NCBI GenBank assembly: GCA_018449715.1
Contig: JAAVVA010000001.1
Location: 62,001 to 126,000 of the forward strand
DNA: 64,000 nt
Origin: Acidobacteriaceae bacterium dw_441
GTDB taxonomy: Bacteria; Acidobacteriota; Terriglobia; Terriglobales; Acidobacteriaceae
Direction of reading: 5' to 3'
The notes beneath the pieces were generated by a model, which saw nothing but the letters and a program-made list of their open reading frames with translations, did not search any database and was not told the DNA's origin. The translations under genes and the position numbers were made by a program. Shown here piece after piece: positions 16,588-25,517 of this stretch. Numbering within the stretch: position 1 is the first letter of the stretch; each line of letters opens with the position of its first letter.

Positions 16588-19500
16588 ATGATTTTGCAAA
16601 TGAAGCATTCGGCGCTAAAAGCTGCGGTCCGCCTTGTTTCCTTTTGCACTGACGGTGCTTCACTCCTCGGTGTTAAGTGCTTGCAGGCGGCGCTGCTTCT
16701 CCTGCTTGCTGTTCCCATAGCCCCTGGGCAATTTCGCTCGATGCAGTGGAATGCCGATTCGGGGCTACCGCAGAACAGTGTTCGTGGCATCGTTCAAACA
16801 TCTGACGGATATATATGGGTCGCGACGATGAATGGTATCGCTCGATTCGATGGCATCCGCTTCACGGTCTTTGATAAAAGCAATACAAAAGGACTAACTT
16901 CGAACCGATTTGTTGCTATGTCCTCAGGACGGAACGGCGATTTCTGGCTGATAACAGAGGATGGAAATGTTGTCCGGTTTCACCAGGGAAACTTTGAAAC
17001 GCTTGGATTGACTGCGGGCATTCCCCCATCCTCCGCATCAAGTGTGACAAGTGACCACAACGGTGCAGTATGGATCGATTCCAATGGCTGGCTTTTTCGC
17101 TGGAACGAACGAAAGGAAGTCTTTGAACGGCAGGTTCTGGCAGAGGATGGTGTGCATTTCCATCCGCTCTGGTGGATGGGAACAGGCTTTTGGGCTGTAC
17201 AGGAGAACAAACTGCTTTATCTGACGCGAGCAGCGTTCAGAGTCCACGCGCTACCGTTATGGATTGTGCGGTCGGGGGTAAGAAGAGCAGCCGTGGAGGA
17301 TGATGGAACCATCCTGATCCAAACGTTGGATGGACGGTATGCTCGGTCGATTGATGGCCATTTCAAGAACTTCGATTCGCAACTAGAGATCCCTCTTTCT
17401 TGGCAGGGATTCCGTAACTGGAAAGTTCACCTAGGCGGCGATCTGGATCGCACCCTCAGTTTTCCTTCCATGGGGGCAGAGAACACAATTCAGTTCAACA
17501 TGATGAGCTTAGACCGCGAAGGCAACACCTGGGTCGGCTCAGAGCGGGAAGGCCTGTTTCGCATCCAGAAGCAGCTAATTACCGTGTATTCGACGGCGCA
17601 GGGACTGGCCGGAGCCAATGTCTACCCCGTGCTGAAAGGCAAATCGGGAGAAATGTGGGTAGGAACATGGCCGGCAGGATTGTCCTCTATCGCGAGTGAT
17701 AGAGTCCGCACGTATACCACAAAAGATGGCCTGCCTGGTCTCGTCACCGCTCTGGCTGAAGACAGAGATGGAAAACTCTGGGTCGGAACTCACGGTGGAT
17801 TACGAATCCTGTCTAAAGGACGGTTTCTTATCCCTGAGGGAATTCCTCAGGACAGCATACCGACCGTTACAGCCATCTATCAGACCTCTAATGGCTCTAT
17901 GCTGCTGGGGACGGCGCACGGACTGTACCTCTACAGCCATCTGCCGACTAAAAGATTGATGAGACACAATGATTTAGCTACAAACGATATTCACTCGATT
18001 ATTCAAGATCACAACGACAATATCTGGATCGGTGGTTATGGGGGAGTAACGAAGCTAGATAGCAACCTGACACCCATCGCACAATGGACTGAGAAGAATG
18101 GTCTTCCGAGCAACAACGTCCGCTCCATATACGAAGATACTGCCTCTAATATCTGGGTCGGCACTTATGATGGAGGACTGGGATTATTTCGAAATGGCAA
18201 ATGGACCATATTCAATAAGAAGTCTGGCCTCTTTGACAATGGTGTCTTCCAGATACTGGAAGATACTCACCAAAATCTCTGGATGAGTTCGAATCACGGT
18301 ATCTACCGCGTCAGTAAGTCTGATTTGTATGCATTTGCGGAAGGCAGGCAAACACGCATTCAGTCTGTTGGCTATGGCAAGGCTGATGGCATGCTGAACA
18401 TAGAATGCAATGGAGGGCTTTGGCCCACCGGGGCTAAAGATGACCGCGGTTTTCTATGGTTTCCCACACAGAACGGTGTTGCGGTTTTGAATCCTGACGT
18501 GCTGGGCCGTTCTAAAGATAGCCCAAGCACTGTCATAGAGTCCGTCATCGTTGACGAGAAGGAGTTGGGACCGGTCGGGCAGGTAACTTTGGGACCTAAT
18601 CAGTCCAGTCTGGTTATTCAATATACCGCTCTGAGCTTTTCAAAGCCGGAGCAAATTGACTTCAGGTATAAACTCGATGGCATCGATCGTGAATGGCAGT
18701 ATGTAGGACGAAGAAGAACCGCATATTACACGCATTTGCCCTCGGGGCATTATGTCTTTCATTTAGCCGCGATAAATAGCGACGGGATCTGGAGCAAAGT
18801 AGATCAGATATTACCTGTAGAGGTAATACCGCCATTCTTCAAAAAATGGTGGTTCCTTGCGGTCTGCGGTCTGCTTGCCCTCGCGATAACATGGTTCCTC
18901 TGGAGTTGCCGGATTTTGCAACTGAGAAGAATGCAGATGGCGCAAAAAGCATTTTCACAACAACTGATTGCTTCTCAAGAGGCGGAGAGGCGACGTATCG
19001 CGGCAGAGCTGCACGACAGCCTGGGTCAGCGTTTGGTCGTCATCAATACTCTGGCATCATTCCTTTTGAAGCCTAAAGGAAGAATTCCGGATGAAGAAAA
19101 CAAGCGCCTGACCATTCAGGAGATCAGTACCGAGGCGACGGCGGCGATGGAAGAGACTCGTGCCATCTCCTATGATCTCAGACCCTTCCATCTCGATCGA
19201 CTTGGATTATCGAAAGCAATTCAGGCTCTTGTCCGCACAGCTTCTCGTGCTTCGGAAATCGAAATCACCATCGACCTCAGGGAAATAGATAACGCTTTTC
19301 CCGAAGAGATTCGCATCAATTTCTTCCGTATTGTCCAGGAGGCAGTGAATAACATCATCAAGCACTCGGGTGCTACAAAAGCTGAAATTGTCGCCTTCAA
19401 AGAGGGATTGACTCTGCAGCTGTCTATCAGCGATAACGGCAAGGGCCTGCCGACCGAATCGCGCCCTGCAAGTTCCGGCCCAGGAGGCTTTGGTCTGACT

Positions 19501-19617
19501 GGTATAGAGGAGCGTGCCAGCCTGCTGCATGGGACACTACAAATTCGGAGTCATCCGGGAACAGGCACACAACTAAAAATCGTATTCGCCTTGAGAAGGG
19601 ATCACATTGATGACTGA
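16588..19617 (+). CDS. Two-component-regulator-propeller sensor histidine kinase
   Basis: 1009 residues. N-terminal signal/anchor, then a large periplasmic double propeller of Reg_prop repeats (pattern GLPQNSVRGIVQTSDGYIWVAT and IWVGT.GGL), about residues 50-620. It is closed by a Y_Y_Y domain (FRYKLDGIDREWQYVG) near 690-720. One membrane helix (about 753-772) leads to a HisKA_3 dimerisation helix with the phospho-acceptor His809 in AAELHDSLGQR, and an ATPase domain with N-box VQEAVNNIIKHSGA, DNGKGLP and GFGLTGIEERA. The plan matches hybrid-like sensors of polysaccharide loci, here without an attached receiver. The response regulator starts inside its last codons. A second in-frame ATG at 16600 is possible; neither start has a convincing ribosome site. 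Confidence 0.88.
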   Translation: MILQMKHSALKAAVRLVSFCTDGASLLGVKCLQAALLLLLAVPIAPGQFRSMQWNADSGLPQNSVRGIVQTSDGYIWVATMNGIARFDGIRFTVFDKSNTKGLTSNRFVAMSSGRNGDFWLITEDGNVVRFHQGNFETLGLTAGIPPSSASSVTSDHNGAVWIDSNGWLFRWNERKEVFERQVLAEDGVHFHPLWWMGTGFWAVQENKLLYLTRAAFRVHALPLWIVRSGVRRAAVEDDGTILIQTLDGRYARSIDGHFKNFDSQLEIPLSWQGFRNWKVHLGGDLDRTLSFPSMGAENTIQFNMMSLDREGNTWVGSEREGLFRIQKQLITVYSTAQGLAGANVYPVLKGKSGEMWVGTWPAGLSSIASDRVRTYTTKDGLPGLVTALAEDRDGKLWVGTHGGLRILSKGRFLIPEGIPQDSIPTVTAIYQTSNGSMLLGTAHGLYLYSHLPTKRLMRHNDLATNDIHSIIQDHNDNIWIGGYGGVTKLDSNLTPIAQWTEKNGLPSNNVRSIYEDTASNIWVGTYDGGLGLFRNGKWTIFNKKSGLFDNGVFQILEDTHQNLWMSSNHGIYRVSKSDLYAFAEGRQTRIQSVGYGKADGMLNIECNGGLWPTGAKDDRGFLWFPTQNGVAVLNPDVLGRSKDSPSTVIESVIVDEKELGPVGQVTLGPNQSSLVIQYTALSFSKPEQIDFRYKLDGIDREWQYVGRRRTAYYTHLPSGHYVFHLAAINSDGIWSKVDQILPVEVIPPFFKKWWFLAVCGLLALAITWFLWSCRILQLRRMQMAQKAFSQQLIASQEAERRRIAAELHDSLGQRLVVINTLASFLLKPKGRIPDEENKRLTIQEISTEATAAMEETRAISYDLRPFHLDRLGLSKAIQALVRTASRASEIEITIDLREIDNAFPEEIRINFFRIVQEAVNNIIKHSGATKAEIVAFKEGLTLQLSISDNGKGLPTESRPASSGPGGFGLTGIEERASLLHGTLQIRSHPGTGTQLKIVFALRRDHIDD

Positions 19618-20275
19618 GCCGGTTAAGGTACTACTCGCCGATGATCACCCTGTTGTTCGGAGGGGATTGAAATCGGCCATCGAGGATGACGAAGCGTTTA
19701 TAGTGATCGCTGAGGTCTCTAACGGAGAAGATGCGCTCAGGCAGATATCTGATTTAAGACCGCAGCTTGCAATCCTCGATATCGACATGCCAGGCATGAA
19801 TGGTCTTTCCGTAGCTCGGGAGATTCAAAACCGAAAACTCAATACGAGTGTCATATTCATGACATTTCACGCTGACGAAGATTTGATGCGGGCTGCCATG
19901 GAAGTGGGGGGAAAGGGATATTTACTCAAAGGCAGCGAAACGGATGAGTTGACGTCAGCACTTCATGCTGTGGCCATTGGAAGGACATACATCGGATCCA
20001 CCATGGCCGCTATTCTTCTTGGAAACAAAGGTGCTTCTGCGGGAAACCAATTGAGTAGCGATCTGAAAACGCTTACGGGAACGGAGAAGAGGGTTCTTCG
20101 CTTGATAGCGGATGGAAAATCCAGCAAAGAGATCGGCGATGAACTTTCTATTCACTATCGTACTGTTGAGAATCATCGCACGAATATGTGCCGGAAGCTA
20201 AGCCTTGAAGGCGCAAATGCACTGTCGCGGTTCGCTTTGCAGTATCGCACCGTATTGCACGAACGCCTCCACTAA
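19610..20275 (+). CDS. LuxR/NarL-type response regulator
   Basis: 221 residues. ATG overlaps the end of the kinase gene by 8 bases, with GAAGGG upstream, so the pair is translationally coupled. Receiver: DDHPVVRRG acidic pair, Asp57 in LAILDIDMPGM as the phosphorylation site, the Thr of FMTFHAD and Lys in GYLLKG. A C-terminal LuxR helix-turn-helix (LTGTEKRVLRLIADGKSSKEI, then YRTVENHRTNMCRKL) follows at about residues 153-210. It should bind DNA on phosphorylation by the adjacent kinase. Targets are not visible. The stop codon overlaps that of the convergent CheY-like gene by four bases. Confidence 0.92.
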   Translation: MTEPVKVLLADDHPVVRRGLKSAIEDDEAFIVIAEVSNGEDALRQISDLRPQLAILDIDMPGMNGLSVAREIQNRKLNTSVIFMTFHADEDLMRAAMEVGGKGYLLKGSETDELTSALHAVAIGRTYIGSTMAAILLGNKGASAGNQLSSDLKTLTGTEKRVLRLIADGKSSKEIGDELSIHYRTVENHRTNMCRKLSLEGANALSRFALQYRTVLHERLH

Positions 20276-20640
20276 GCTTGGTCTGTCTTCTTCGTTACAG
20301 CAGCGAGAATCAGTTCATCCAGTTGGATTAGGTTCTGCTTCAGAGCATAACCGCAAGCTCCCGCCTCCATGGCTGCTGAGCGAACAGCTTCATCATCAAT
20401 ATCCGTAACGATAAAAACGCTCGCCCGCGGGAAGTGAGTTCTCAGATGGCGGGTCGCAGCCAGACCATCTACGCGAGGCATCCGAATATCCATCAGTACT
20501 AGATCTGGGAGACACTCTGCGTAAAACGGCAGTACGTCCGCTCCATCGGAGCATTCGAATACCTCGTCTGCAATTTCACTGACCGCCCGATGGATAATCC
20601 GCCTTACGGTCGCGTTGTCATCTACAATCATGATTCTCAT
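20272..20640 (-). CDS. Stand-alone CheY-like receiver protein
   Basis: 122 residues, a single receiver domain without output module. MIVDDN acidic pair, phospho-acceptor Asp51 in LVLMDIRMPRVDG, Thr in IVTDIDDE and Lys in GYALKQN are all in place, so it should be phosphorylatable. It is convergent with the LuxR-type regulator and shares four bases at the stop codons, so their transcripts overlap at the 3' ends. Such proteins pass phosphate to partners or bind targets directly. The nearest candidates are the propeller kinase and the SpoIIE-type phosphatase, an inference from position only. Confidence 0.88.
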   Translation of the reverse strand: MRIMIVDDNATVRRIIHRAVSEIADEVFECSDGADVLPFYAECLPDLVLMDIRMPRVDGLAATRHLRTHFPRASVFIVTDIDDEAVRSAAMEAGACGYALKQNLIQLDELILAAVTKKTDQA

Positions 20641-20730
20641 CGTTGTTTTTGCAGGCGGCGAGCCAACTCCATGCTATCGGCTTTCTTACTCATTGGAGTA
20701 TGTGTCGATACATAATGATTGCTTGTGGTT

Positions 20731-20773
20731 CTACACGAAACTACCGTGTGGCACCACATGGGTTGCCGTGTAG
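20731..20773. repeat. Nested inverted repeat (possible operator or RNA hairpin)
   Basis: Outer arms CTACACG / CGTGTAG (7 bp, exact) enclose CCGTGTGG / CCACATGG (8 bp, one mismatch), with two bases between the inner arms. CCGTGT(G/A)G also occurs twice in direct orientation. It lies about 90 bases upstream of the small reading frame and the CheY-like gene diverges from it. Operator versus RNA structure cannot be decided from the sequence. Confidence 0.45.
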
Positions 20774-20838
20774 TGACAACTATTGGAATTGTGAAAGGTG
20801 GAGAGTTAGTCTCAATCTCGCTCAGAAAAGGAGGACAG

Positions 20839-20937
20839 ATGCAGACACGTGGAAATCATCTCCTGAATGTGTTATTCAGCGCTTGTGTGACCATGAATAC
20901 GGCCCTCTCTTCCGCAGCACAGCATGTCGAGGATTAG
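20839..20937 (+). CDS. Possible 32-residue peptide with a strong ribosome-binding site
   Basis: AAAGGAGG stands 4-5 bases before an ATG, the best Shine-Dalgarno in this gap. The 32-residue product has a basic start, a weakly hydrophobic centre (LLNVLFSACVTMNTALSS) and an AAQ that could be a signal-peptidase site, leaving almost no mature part. It is either a tiny exported or membrane peptide, or the surviving signal peptide of a gene whose remainder has decayed. The 485-base spacing to both neighbours leaves room for either reading. I know no family for it. Confidence 0.35.
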   Translation: MQTRGNHLLNVLFSACVTMNTALSSAAQHVED

Positions 20938-21125
20938 GCCAAAAGATCTGCCCCGCTACCACGGCTGTCGTCGTTACTACGATTGATGACCACCACGCAT
21001 ACCTTCTCCCGGCGGGTAATCGTACCGTTTCATGGCGGTGAGTTCAGGTCTACTTCTCTTGATCAAATCAAGACCGGATCATGAACGGCAGAACGATTTT
21101 GCTATGAAGAAACAGGGAGCTTTGC

Positions 21126-22490
21126 ATGTTGCCCAACCCATTGGAATGCGCCCTCCTGAATGATGGTTTGTACCTGATCCTTGGTGTGTCGTTCATCACT
21201 GTAGGCCTGGTCTCGGCAGCACTTTCTCTTTTGCATGGCAGGATCAACTCTCTGCTCGTTTGGTTATCCATTTTTGCGATCGCCGATGGACTACGGCTTT
21301 GGGTCCAATCGGAAACACTTCTGCTTCTCTTCGGCTCGACAGGTCTCTTCGACCATATCCGCTCAGCATTTGTGTACCTTGTTCCAATTCCCGCATTTCT
21401 TTATCTACATGATGGTGGGTTCCTCAAAAAGAATCGGACAAAACTAACGTGTTATCTGATTCTTTTTCTCGTGTGCATGGCTATGGCTACCTTGTGGTTT
21501 GGTCCACAACCTATCCTTTACGATATCAATTGCATAATCATGGGCATCGCTATAGTGGCCTTCATCCTCGAAGGCTCGTTTCAGGAATCAGATGCTTCTG
21601 ATTTCAGGCTTGTAAGACGCGGATTATTGATATACCTCATTCTTTTGCTTCTGGCCTATGTCGGAGGCCTGTCCGGATTTCCATTGAGGCTGGAACCATA
21701 CGGGTTCGCAATTCTCTTAGGATGTCTGGGGTACGTAGCGGCAACCAGAACGCTGGAACGCGAAGATCAACTTCTTATCATAGAAAAGGAGCTCGATCTG
21801 GCGAAGAAGATTCAGTTGGCACTACTTCCCGCAGAATTCCCTGCGTCAACACACTTTCGCGTGGAAGCCCGCTATATCCCCGCCACTTCGGTAGCAGGTG
21901 ACTTCTATGATTTCCTGGTTGCGGATAACGACAAAGCCGGCCTGTTCATAGCCGACGTATCGGGACATGGAGTACCTGCGGCATTGATCTCCTCGATGGT
22001 GAAGCTGGCAGCAACCTCGCAGAGCAAACATGCTGAAAACCCCGCTCAGGTATTATCTGCGGTTAATACCACTCTGTGTGGCAATACGCAGACACAATTC
22101 GCGACTGCAGCATACGCTTATCTCGATGCTTCTCGCGGCGAGCTCTATTACTCTGCGGCCGGTCATCCTCCAATGCTTCATTTGCGTGAAGGAAACGCCG
22201 CCCTTGTTGAGGAAAACGGTCTCATATTGGCATTATTTCCTTCATCTACCTACAAAACTGCGACACGCTCTCTGCTTAGCGGTGACCGCCTCTTTCTTTA
22301 TACGGATGGAATTGTCGAAGCCAGAAATAGGGAAGACATCGAATTTGGGCAGGAAAGACTCCGGGATTTGCTGGAACAGACAGTTCATCTCTCAACATCT
22401 CAAGTTGCAGATCTTGTCATCTCCACAATCCAGAGTTGGTCAAAAGTCCAGGAAGATGATATGACTATTCTCGTTTGCGATTACATGTGA
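21126..22490 (+). CDS. Membrane-bound SpoIIE/PP2C-type serine phosphatase
   Basis: 454 residues. Seven or so hydrophobic helices fill residues 10-210 (for example LYLILGVSFITVGLVSAAL). A short coiled linker (EREDQLLIIEKELDLAKKIQ, about 217-236) is followed by the PP2C/SpoIIE catalytic domain: GDFYDF with the metal-binding Asp, LFIADVSGHGVPAALISSM, YYSAAGHPPML, LFLYTDGIVEARN, and DDMTILV at the end. In this family the enzyme dephosphorylates an anti-sigma-factor antagonist (STAS) protein or a related partner; none is encoded nearby. The membrane part suggests direct sensing. Together with the preceding kinase, regulator and CheY-like genes it makes a signalling cluster. Confidence 0.88.
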   Translation: MLPNPLECALLNDGLYLILGVSFITVGLVSAALSLLHGRINSLLVWLSIFAIADGLRLWVQSETLLLLFGSTGLFDHIRSAFVYLVPIPAFLYLHDGGFLKKNRTKLTCYLILFLVCMAMATLWFGPQPILYDINCIIMGIAIVAFILEGSFQESDASDFRLVRRGLLIYLILLLLAYVGGLSGFPLRLEPYGFAILLGCLGYVAATRTLEREDQLLIIEKELDLAKKIQLALLPAEFPASTHFRVEARYIPATSVAGDFYDFLVADNDKAGLFIADVSGHGVPAALISSMVKLAATSQSKHAENPAQVLSAVNTTLCGNTQTQFATAAYAYLDASRGELYYSAAGHPPMLHLREGNAALVEENGLILALFPSSTYKTATRSLLSGDRLFLYTDGIVEARNREDIEFGQERLRDLLEQTVHLSTSQVADLVISTIQSWSKVQEDDMTILVCDYM

Positions 22491-22710
22491 CAGTTTTTAC
22501 ACGCAAAAAGAGGTCCGTTAGAAGGTATTCCTAAACTTGTTTGGCCTCGAATTCGACAGCAATGTAGCCATCGTCGTCAGCCGGGTCGGTAAGTGTTCGC
22601 TCGACTCTGTCCTGGAGCGTACCCGTCATCTGTGGGACCGGCTATTGGGTGGGGTGCCATGTATCCAGAGCGGCGTAAGGCGATGCGCCAACTCGCCGTA
22701 TCTTCGAGGA

Positions 22711-23095
22711 TTACCGCCCGCGAGCGCGAGGAGAATCCTTTGACGCCTGAACGCAATGGGGTCGCATTAGTACTGAAAAACGCTCATCGCGGAAGTAAGC
22801 GGCCGTTCTAGCGGGCTGTTGTAACCCCTTCTGTCCTGATCCAGCCGTCCATGTCAGACCAAGCCCGTAGAAGAGGCTTGCATTGGTGTCGTCGGGGTAC
22901 TCGGCAATGGAGGCGTGACTGATACCTCCCGAATACATCTCGAAGATCCTACGTACAACAGCGGCTTCTTCTTCGAAGATTTCGAGTTTGACGCCGCTAA
23001 CCTTCCATATTCGCCACTGCGAGTTGGATCTTCGATTCCCAGAGCTTTTAGAAGCGTTGTCGAGTCTCTGTTTCGAGAGCATCGACCCTGTCCAA
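22711..23095 (-). pseudogene. Decayed serine recombinase (resolvase/recombinase family) fragment
   Basis: Read on the minus strand, one phase gives GIEDPTRSGEYGRL and the next gives VSGVKLEIFEEEAAVVRRIFEMY. In large serine recombinases these two blocks are contiguous and mark the start of the recombinase domain, so a frameshift near 23003-23020 separates them here. The catalytic resolvase domain is missing and the downstream part (TWTAGSGQKG...) is not intact either. This is the only mobile-element gene trace I recognise in the window. One copy of a 40-base exact inverted repeat lies inside this remnant. Confidence 0.6.
22778..22817 (+). repeat. 40-base inverted repeat, left copy
   Basis: Exact reverse complement of 46301-46340; the flanks diverge at once on one side and are only weakly similar on the other. 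In the minus-strand phase of the recombinase remnant it codes ARTAAYFRDERF. Confidence 0.85.
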
Positions 23096-23308
23096 ATTAA
23101 GTACGCTGCTTGAAGCAGTCGGCGGCCTTTCGGGAAAGATGCAGTTGCTTTCCCGCCAGCTGAGTTGATCCTTTGCGTTCGATCATCGGTGCGGGGGAAC
23201 AAGATGGAACAGCACGGCAAAGTAGTGACAGATGCTTCCGGCGAGGACGACACATGAGCAGGACATGAAAGTAGCTCAGCCAAAATGTCGGCTATTTATT
23301 CATCTCTG

Positions 23309-24226
23309 CTATCCTTTCCTCTGCACTAGAGGACGTAGTTCAGAAAGACGACGCTTAGCTTGATCTTCAGTCGCATCAGCTAAGCCTGAGAAGCCGAATG
23401 CCTCGATGCAGAAGGACGCTGACACAACTCCATAAAGTAGCGCCTCAACTGGATCTTGGTGGTCTACCAGACCGGCCAATAGTCCACCGCAGAATGCGTC
23501 TCCCGCTCCTGTTGTATCTACTACTGAAACCTGCACTGCTGGGATATGAATATATTGTGCCGAATCAAGTATGTGAGCATAAACACCTTCAGCGCCGCAC
23601 TTGATAGCAATGAGGCGTATTGTCGGTACGAGTTCTCTCAGTTGTCTCAAGCCATCAAGTGGATTCGTTGATGAAACAATTGTGAGAGCATCTTGAAGGC
23701 TCGGAAGAAATAGGTCTACGTTCCGAATGAGTTCAATTGTGTCTCGCTGACTGGATGCGGACGCCAAATCGTGATCGTCCAAATCGAGCGCGATTGTTTG
23801 AGTCCCAAAATTCCGGAGCTCTTTTGTCAACACCAAGGCGAGATCTCGAGGCATTGCCGCGACATGAGCAGCGAGTTGTTGGCGAGACCTTACATCCAGA
23901 GGTTGAGGGCAAAATTTTCTCCAATCTCTCGAAGAACTGCGGGACACAAAGTGCCTTCGCCCATTCTCCTCATATAGTCCCCAATTCCGCAAGGTATGTG
24001 AGACTGGAGGGCACCGAGCTATATCCACCCTGCCATCAAGCAGTTCTGTCGGATAATCGGCTCCGAGCGGAGCAACAATGCTTGCCCTCCCAGACCAGAG
24101 CACAGCGCCCATCGCTGCATAGATTGCATTTCCACCAGGAACGCCCCACCGTGTGGAGCCGTCAGCAAAGACAAGATCATCAATTGTGAGGCTGCCGAAA
24201 AAAGCGATAGACGGCGCGAGACTCAC
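23309..24226 (-). CDS. PfkB-family sugar/nucleoside kinase
   Basis: 305 residues. The N-terminal IAFFGSLTIDDLV strand and VPGGNAIYAAMGA (glycines of PfkB signature 1, about residues 29-41) are visible. Near residue 240 VVDTTGAGDAFCGGLL is PfkB signature 2, with the catalytic Asp and the anion-hole GAGD. The family phosphorylates sugars, nucleosides or sugar acids with ATP; the sequence does not tell which. Its ATG overlaps the stop of the upstream GntR-type regulator by four bases, so the two form an operon. The probable substrate of the kinase, or its product, may be the effector of the regulator. It is divergent from the module-1 receptor. Confidence 0.85.
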   Translation of the reverse strand: MSLAPSIAFFGSLTIDDLVFADGSTRWGVPGGNAIYAAMGAVLWSGRASIVAPLGADYPTELLDGRVDIARCPPVSHTLRNWGLYEENGRRHFVSRSSSRDWRKFCPQPLDVRSRQQLAAHVAAMPRDLALVLTKELRNFGTQTIALDLDDHDLASASSQRDTIELIRNVDLFLPSLQDALTIVSSTNPLDGLRQLRELVPTIRLIAIKCGAEGVYAHILDSAQYIHIPAVQVSVVDTTGAGDAFCGGLLAGLVDHQDPVEALLYGVVSASFCIEAFGFSGLADATEDQAKRRLSELRPLVQRKG

Positions 24227-25023
24227 GATCTAGCTCCAGGACGTCTCATTGTGAATGAGACCAAATCGGAGTTGTGATAGATCACACTGTACAAGGTTCG
24301 ACGATTCGGCAATTCGAATTGAATTTCACGCATCAGTAACAAAGGACAGTGGAGTTTTACTTTTAGCAATTCAGCATGCTTGCGGTTCGCGGCTACCGCC
24401 GTCACCGTAGCTTCACTAAACGCTAACTTCTTCTGAAGCTTTGTTTCCACAAACTCATAGATCGAACCCCCATCAAACGTCTTGATTAATGGCAACTTCC
24501 AGTCGGAATCATCAAGCAGAGCGATGTAGTCGTACGCCACGGCTAATGGCTTGTTTCCTATAAGCCGGAGCCGCAAGATCTCGGCAATTGGTGAATTCAG
24601 TGGAACACCGAGTCCGGTTGCAATTTCTTCCGTCGCGCCGATACTTCGAATTTTCAAGCCATCGACTCTTGCGTCGCCACCGTGTTCGCGTATCAAGGTC
24701 GACATCGAATTCATCGTGTCGAGCGCACTACTCAAGTGCTCGGGGTTCTCCGCAACAAAGGTGCCTGCGCCATGACGAATCGTCAACAGTCCTTCACGTG
24801 TCAAGAGTCGGGTAGCCTCACGTAATGTCTGGCGACTTACTCCCAACTCCCGAGCAAATTCTAGTTCACCTCGAAGTTTGGAGCCACGTTCTAGCCTTCC
24901 CGAATGAATCTGTTCCCGAATTGCGTTCGCCACACGCGTAGTCAGATTCTCGCGTGGCATCCCATTCCAGATCAGTTTGTTGAATTCGTCGGTCGGCTCG
25001 CTGTCCGGATTTCTGATTGTCAT
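24223..25023 (-). CDS. GntR-family (HutC/UTRA subfamily) transcription regulator
   Basis: 266 residues. Winged helix-turn-helix at about 30-95: VANAIREQIHSGRL...KLRGELEFARELGVSRQTLREA and GLLTIRHGAGTFV. A UTRA effector domain at about 120-262 (IAEILRLRLIGNKPLAVAYDYI, LLLMREIQFE) should bind a small molecule, often a sugar phosphate. It is co-transcribed with the PfkB kinase and divergent from the TonB receptor, phosphodiesterase and nuclease genes, so it may control both sides. Two TGTCATCT copies in its upstream region are candidate binding sites. A second ATG 63 bases downstream is possible but would leave a shorter N-terminal arm. Confidence 0.88.
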   Translation of the reverse strand: MTIRNPDSEPTDEFNKLIWNGMPRENLTTRVANAIREQIHSGRLERGSKLRGELEFARELGVSRQTLREATRLLTREGLLTIRHGAGTFVAENPEHLSSALDTMNSMSTLIREHGGDARVDGLKIRSIGATEEIATGLGVPLNSPIAEILRLRLIGNKPLAVAYDYIALLDDSDWKLPLIKTFDGGSIYEFVETKLQKKLAFSEATVTAVAANRKHAELLKVKLHCPLLLMREIQFELPNRRTLYSVIYHNSDLVSFTMRRPGARS

Positions 25024-25517
25024 GCTCTCAGATTATCTTGTCATCTGCTGTGTTTAGTCAACGGAGGTCAAAGGTCAGACATCTGTCATCTTTTAACCTG
25101 GCTCTCATCCTGCTTTCTTCGCGAATTTACAAAGGCCCCCTACGCTAAAGCCTGTTCCCACTCAGGACAAGCAAAATGATCCGACGAAGTTCCTTTGAAT
25201 ACCTAGTTCGCAATCTTCCCATGCGATGTCCTCCTGGCAGGTCTGCTTGCGTACGGCATGTAGCCGGTAAGGCGACTGGCGATCACTCTGGTGGAATTGT
25301 GATCCCACAAGTTGGTTATCCATAGCTCCCCTCTGGCTGAACAATCTCGGGATTACACAGGACTCTCAAGCGTCATATCGACGGGCGCATCTTTCACTCT
25401 TTCTCTTCAAAGCTTCGCATAAGGCTCTTAGGGGCCATGGGATTTCGTGTTCTTTTCCAGGTGCGACGCATGTCAAGGCCACTAACACCAGAGCTGTATC
25501 TATTTAGGAGAGGCATC
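25024..25517. promoter_or_regulatory. Divergent control region between the GntR regulator and module-1 receptor
   Basis: 494 bases without a gene. Near the regulator two direct copies of TGTCATCT (25039-25046 and 25084-25091) lie 45 bases apart start to start, in the context CTTGTCATCTG and CTGTCATCTT. They could be GntR half-sites, although the family usually binds palindromes. The receptor side shows only GGAG before its ATG; I cannot name a promoter there. Confidence 0.35.

Larger units (their letters stand above)
20641..21125. other. 485-base gap holding a nested palindrome and one small reading frame
   Basis: Between the divergent CheY-like and SpoIIE-type genes. It contains the palindrome at 20731-20773 and the 32-codon frame at 20839-20937, listed separately. 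Longer frames across it lack start signals and change phase, so I treat them as chance. Confidence 0.5.
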
